Shown here: positions 60,641 to 64,000 of the stretch, in pieces
Position numbering within the stretch: position 1 is the stretch's first letter
Layout of the letters: every line of letters begins with the position of its first letter
Source: Holacanthus passer
Taxonomy: Eukaryota; Chordata; Actinopteri; Pomacanthidae
Direction of reading: 5' to 3'
DNA: 64,000 nucleotides
Assembly (NCBI GenBank): GCA_025331565.1
Contig: JAFREQ010000065.1
Location: 388,501 to 452,500, forward strand
The notes under the pieces: generated by a model
Told to the model about the DNA's origin: nothing
The model's database searches: none
The model's input: only the letters and a program-made list of their open reading frames with translations
Translations under genes and position numbers: made by a program

Positions 60641-63600
60641 TGAATCAGATGCTTTCCAAAACGAACCAAATGAACCAAAAGAGCGAGCTTAAAGCAGCTA
60701 AAGCTCCTTAGAGCAAAGGCAAACTGCAGAGTCCAGTGATAACTGTCTGTGGATTCATCACGAGGAGCGACTCCCATCACAGTCTGATCTATCGCTGATT
60801 TGAAATGTTCGCTTTAAAAGCCCAAAAGTCACTTTAACATAGCGAATTTATGTCTGACGGAGGTTGTGATCAGCATTAGATTAATATTAGTTGACAGCGG
60901 CGCAGCAGAGCGGTGCAGGAGTAGATGAGTCTACGCACTATTTCATTTCTAGTACTGCAAGGCAAAAGGTGCAGCCAAAGATTTTGTTTTTTTCCTCTCA
61001 AACAACTAACAGTTCTTGCCTGTCTCAGCAAACAGCAGGGAAGAAACAGATGTGAGACTTTTCTTATCCGACTTTGTCTTTCTTTGTCTACACGACTCTC
61101 GCTCTCATCGATCGGATGCTTCAGGATATGGAAGAAAAATGATGTTTGAGGAAAGCTCGGATAAAAGCCTTCCAGCCAATCAGAGAGCAAACTGTATCTT
61201 ACAATGCAACGCGCCTTCAAAACTTGAGTCACATTTCCACCGTGACAGGAAAAAAAAGAAAATTGGCTAAACTTCCATCAGATGGATGTCACGGTGCTCT
61301 CACTTCCCTCACAGCTGCAGATGATGCGGGTGATAACTGCAGCACAGGGCCGCGGTGAAATGCGGAAGGTATGCAGGTATATGTGTGTTTGTGTGTATAA
61401 GCAGAGCCGGCGCTCGGCTCTCGATCTCGTGCTTCTCTTTCATCCCGGCATCAGTGGCAGGCTGCCACGGGCCCATATCATTTAACACACTACACCTGTT
61501 GGGATGAATTTGATACGTGCAGATAATGGATTGGAGTTCAAGGAGGAGAACGCGGACAGGAAACTTTTTCCAGAGGTCGTATTTCACGAGCAATCTGCGC
61601 TGATGCAAACACGCTCTCCTCCACACACACACATATGTTACGGACAAAGAGATATACTCAAACATACACGTGTGCTCAAACATAGTCCTCGAGTAGCAGG
61701 TGTCATATCGAGCCTGGACAGGAAAATGTGAAGAAACCGGCTGCCGCTCCTTCATGAGAACACAGATGCATTTGAGGAAAAAACATATTACACCTTTTTT
61801 TAATTTAATGGAAAGTTCGGCCAGGAGCCAAGGAAGAACTGATTGCTTTTTTTTTTTTGTTAAGGCCACCACAAAGAGGCCATTTTTAACAAACTCTTCA
61901 TTTTCACTCATCACTGCCGACCCCCTTCAGCAAAATTCTTTTTATCCTGAATTTCTTGGATCAATACGAGCAAAGGCCAAACCCATTTTCACAGAACAGA
62001 CTTCACACCAAAACCTTCACACCACTTTCCCAATTTACAGTAGAATATTTACAGTGGCCACAATATGCTCATAAGTCCATCATCTAAAGTTTTATGCTCT
62101 TCTTTACGATAAATATCTCTAATTTACCCAGGCAGGATTAAGATACTCCAACAAAATGATATCTATGTTTATGCTACTTAAACTATAAGAGTTTTTACTA
62201 AAAAAAAAATCCAAATTATTTTATATACACTATATTAAGTCAAGTTTTTCTGTAACTGCAATCCGCTGCGATCATGTAATTTTTGAGGCTGTAATGTGCA
62301 AGAAAAAACACGTGTTGCTCCTCTTTCTGCTTTTTTGCAAAAAATATAATTATTCATGATACTTCTTACTTGTTCAGGATGAAAACATGCATGATGCACA
62401 GAGTTGGACAAGGTTTTGTAACCGTGTAGAAAAAGTTAGTGGAGTGGACAGTGGGGACGTGAGTGGAATTAGCTCGTGGAAATGTGGGGGCATTATAAAG
62501 TGAAAGTAGTCGGTGGTACAAGAGGTCAATAAACAGGCCTTGTATTTTAGGGTAGTTACATTTGCTGGTGTGTTGAATACTCGCTCTGCACTGGAGGTGC
62601 AGAAACTGAATAACTATCAGTGTTGTCTTCAAGCCTGCTGCATTTTTAATTGGGTCTAGTTATCCTCTGGTCTAATTTCTGTCCTTGGCTCGGACTGGGT
62701 CTCCGTCAGGCTCGATCCACCGCAGGTCTGTTTCGGATCAGGTCATGAAGACCTCTGGTGAGGGCTTGACAGAGGAATGCTCTCTGAGTGATTTCTAGAA
62801 ATTCAGTGGTTTCTTTGCAAGAGCTTAAGTGACCGACTCAAAGTCAACATACTGCATTCACACAGAGATAGATGCTGTATAAAGTCCTGAATAACATTAT
62901 TTAACCTTACAGAGCCTGTTCCTGTCGGGGTTGGTCCAAAGAGCGGTGGACAGAGAGAGTGGCCTGATACTGTGTGCTGCCGAGTACAGAAACCTAATGG
63001 ATCTGTGGGTCAGATTTATGGCGGCTCATCACCTCCATTGCTATAGGAGAGAAAAAAGTTGACTGGAGCTCACAGAGACTATAACTCATTCCCCACCGCG
63101 CTCCGTTTTATTCAGCCCGAGTCCATTGCTGAGTATCGGGCTCCTTTTTTGGGCCAATAAAACGTAATCACTGTCTGCCAGGACCAAGGTCAACCTGTAT
63201 TCCTTATGCAATGTGATGATTATTTTGGCCTTTGCTGAAGGTTGATTAGCTGTTGATTTTTTTCACCTATGCCCGGGAGATGGATTGTTAAAAAATTAAA
63301 TAAGGCATGTTTGGTTTTGATGCAATTGCAAATCATAGTTTGCGTTTATATTCGAGCTATTTTTGCCGGTGCTCTAATCCGGAGTGTGATGAGCGAGTAG
63401 GTTGGATGTTTGAACAGGTTGACAGTGAGCACGTTTGCTGTTGCATGAATTAAGCTGGTGACATTTCAGTGGTAAGACAGTTTGACATCGTCCTGTTTGC
63501 TTTCAGTCCTCCAATCCCAAACTTTGAGGTCCAGCACTGGTCTGTGAACTGGCCCACGACTGCAGATCACCTGACCTATTTTTGGCCAAACAGATTTTTT

Positions 63601-64000
63601 CTGTTCACCATCGTTACAGAAGAGTCATCCCAAAACTATAAATATGTTCTTCAGTTTTCACATGACGTGGGGAGAGATGGATCAACAGATAAATATATGT
63701 ACACAACAATAATGACACCAATTGTTCATGCTTCACAAATGCTCCAATGACTAAACACAGGTCGTCTTTTTTGACAGAAAATCACCAGCTGTTCAATGAA
63801 AACCAACGATCTCAACCATGAAACAGTTCGGGCAGGTTTGTTTGAGCTCAGACTGCTCTCCTGTCCGTCCACAGCGAGGACTACAGAGAGAGACGGCTCA
63901 TCTTTCGGATCAGCTTCATTTAGGAATTGATTTTTACATGTGGCCTTGAATGTTTGAAATTTCCCTCTCAAGTCTTGTCGGAGCAGGGGGAAAAAGGACT

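Larger units (their letters stand above)
48841..64000. other. non-coding stretch to the window end
   Basis: No convincing exon or RNA gene. A (CA)n tract lies at 57146-57172 and a repeat copy at 60500-60640. An AT-rich stretch spans 50270-50460. Unique-looking blocks at about 54055-54400 and 63060-63440 resemble conserved non-coding sequence. Longer open frames here (for example 52000-52401 and 61309-61914) match nothing I know. Confidence 0.7.

Noticed and set aside
61309..61914. 201-codon open frame on the minus strand
   Set aside because: Cysteine- and lysine-run-rich composition, no recognisable domain, crosses AT-rich and simple sequence, no splice context. Reads as chance.
20199..64000. 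Untranslated first exon of cdh20
   Set aside because: Several GT donors on the minus strand are possible, but none can be chosen without transcript data, so no exon is called.

Overview
This window looks like ray-finned fish (percomorph-type teleost) nuclear DNA. It has GT-AG introns, an intronic tRNA gene, many (CA)n/(TG)n microsatellites, and decayed copies of interspersed repeats that I recognise as common in spiny-rayed teleosts. There is no bacterial-style gene packing. No species can be named from the sequence alone.

The one protein-coding gene is a type II classical cadherin on the minus strand, occupying 129-20122. Eleven coding exons join without a frame break into 2391 nt, giving a 796-residue protein. 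Exon phases all fit. The protein reads as signal peptide, a short propeptide ending in a furin site, mature N-terminus with Trp2 and Trp4, five cadherin repeats, one membrane helix and a catenin-binding tail. From recalled family sequences the closest match is cadherin-20 (cdh20): the tail around MWNPREA...[17 protein letters not shown] and the EC5 stretch [12 protein letters not shown] are distinctive. A tRNA-Glu(TTC) gene lies inside the intron between coding exons 10 and 11.

Layout: 1-128 is 3' UTR with an AATAAA on the minus strand. 129-20122 is the cdh20 coding region. 20123-20198 is probable 5' UTR of the first coding exon. From 20199 to 64000 (about 44 kb) I see no credible coding exon. 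This is either the large first intron of cdh20 or its upstream regulatory flank. It holds several teleost repeats, an LTR-retroelement (ERV-like) relic at about 33140-33950, and unique, transposon-poor blocks that look like candidate conserved non-coding elements.

The most interesting observation is the intron between exons 8 and 9. In the transcript it starts with a (CA)n tract 6 nt past the GU and ends with (UG)13 directly before the CAG, with no polypyrimidine tract. The two ends are complementary and could fold the splice sites together. A second notable structure is a perfect 23-bp inverted repeat beside the first coding exon, flanked by a 19-bp near-perfect direct repeat, which looks like a template-switch scar.
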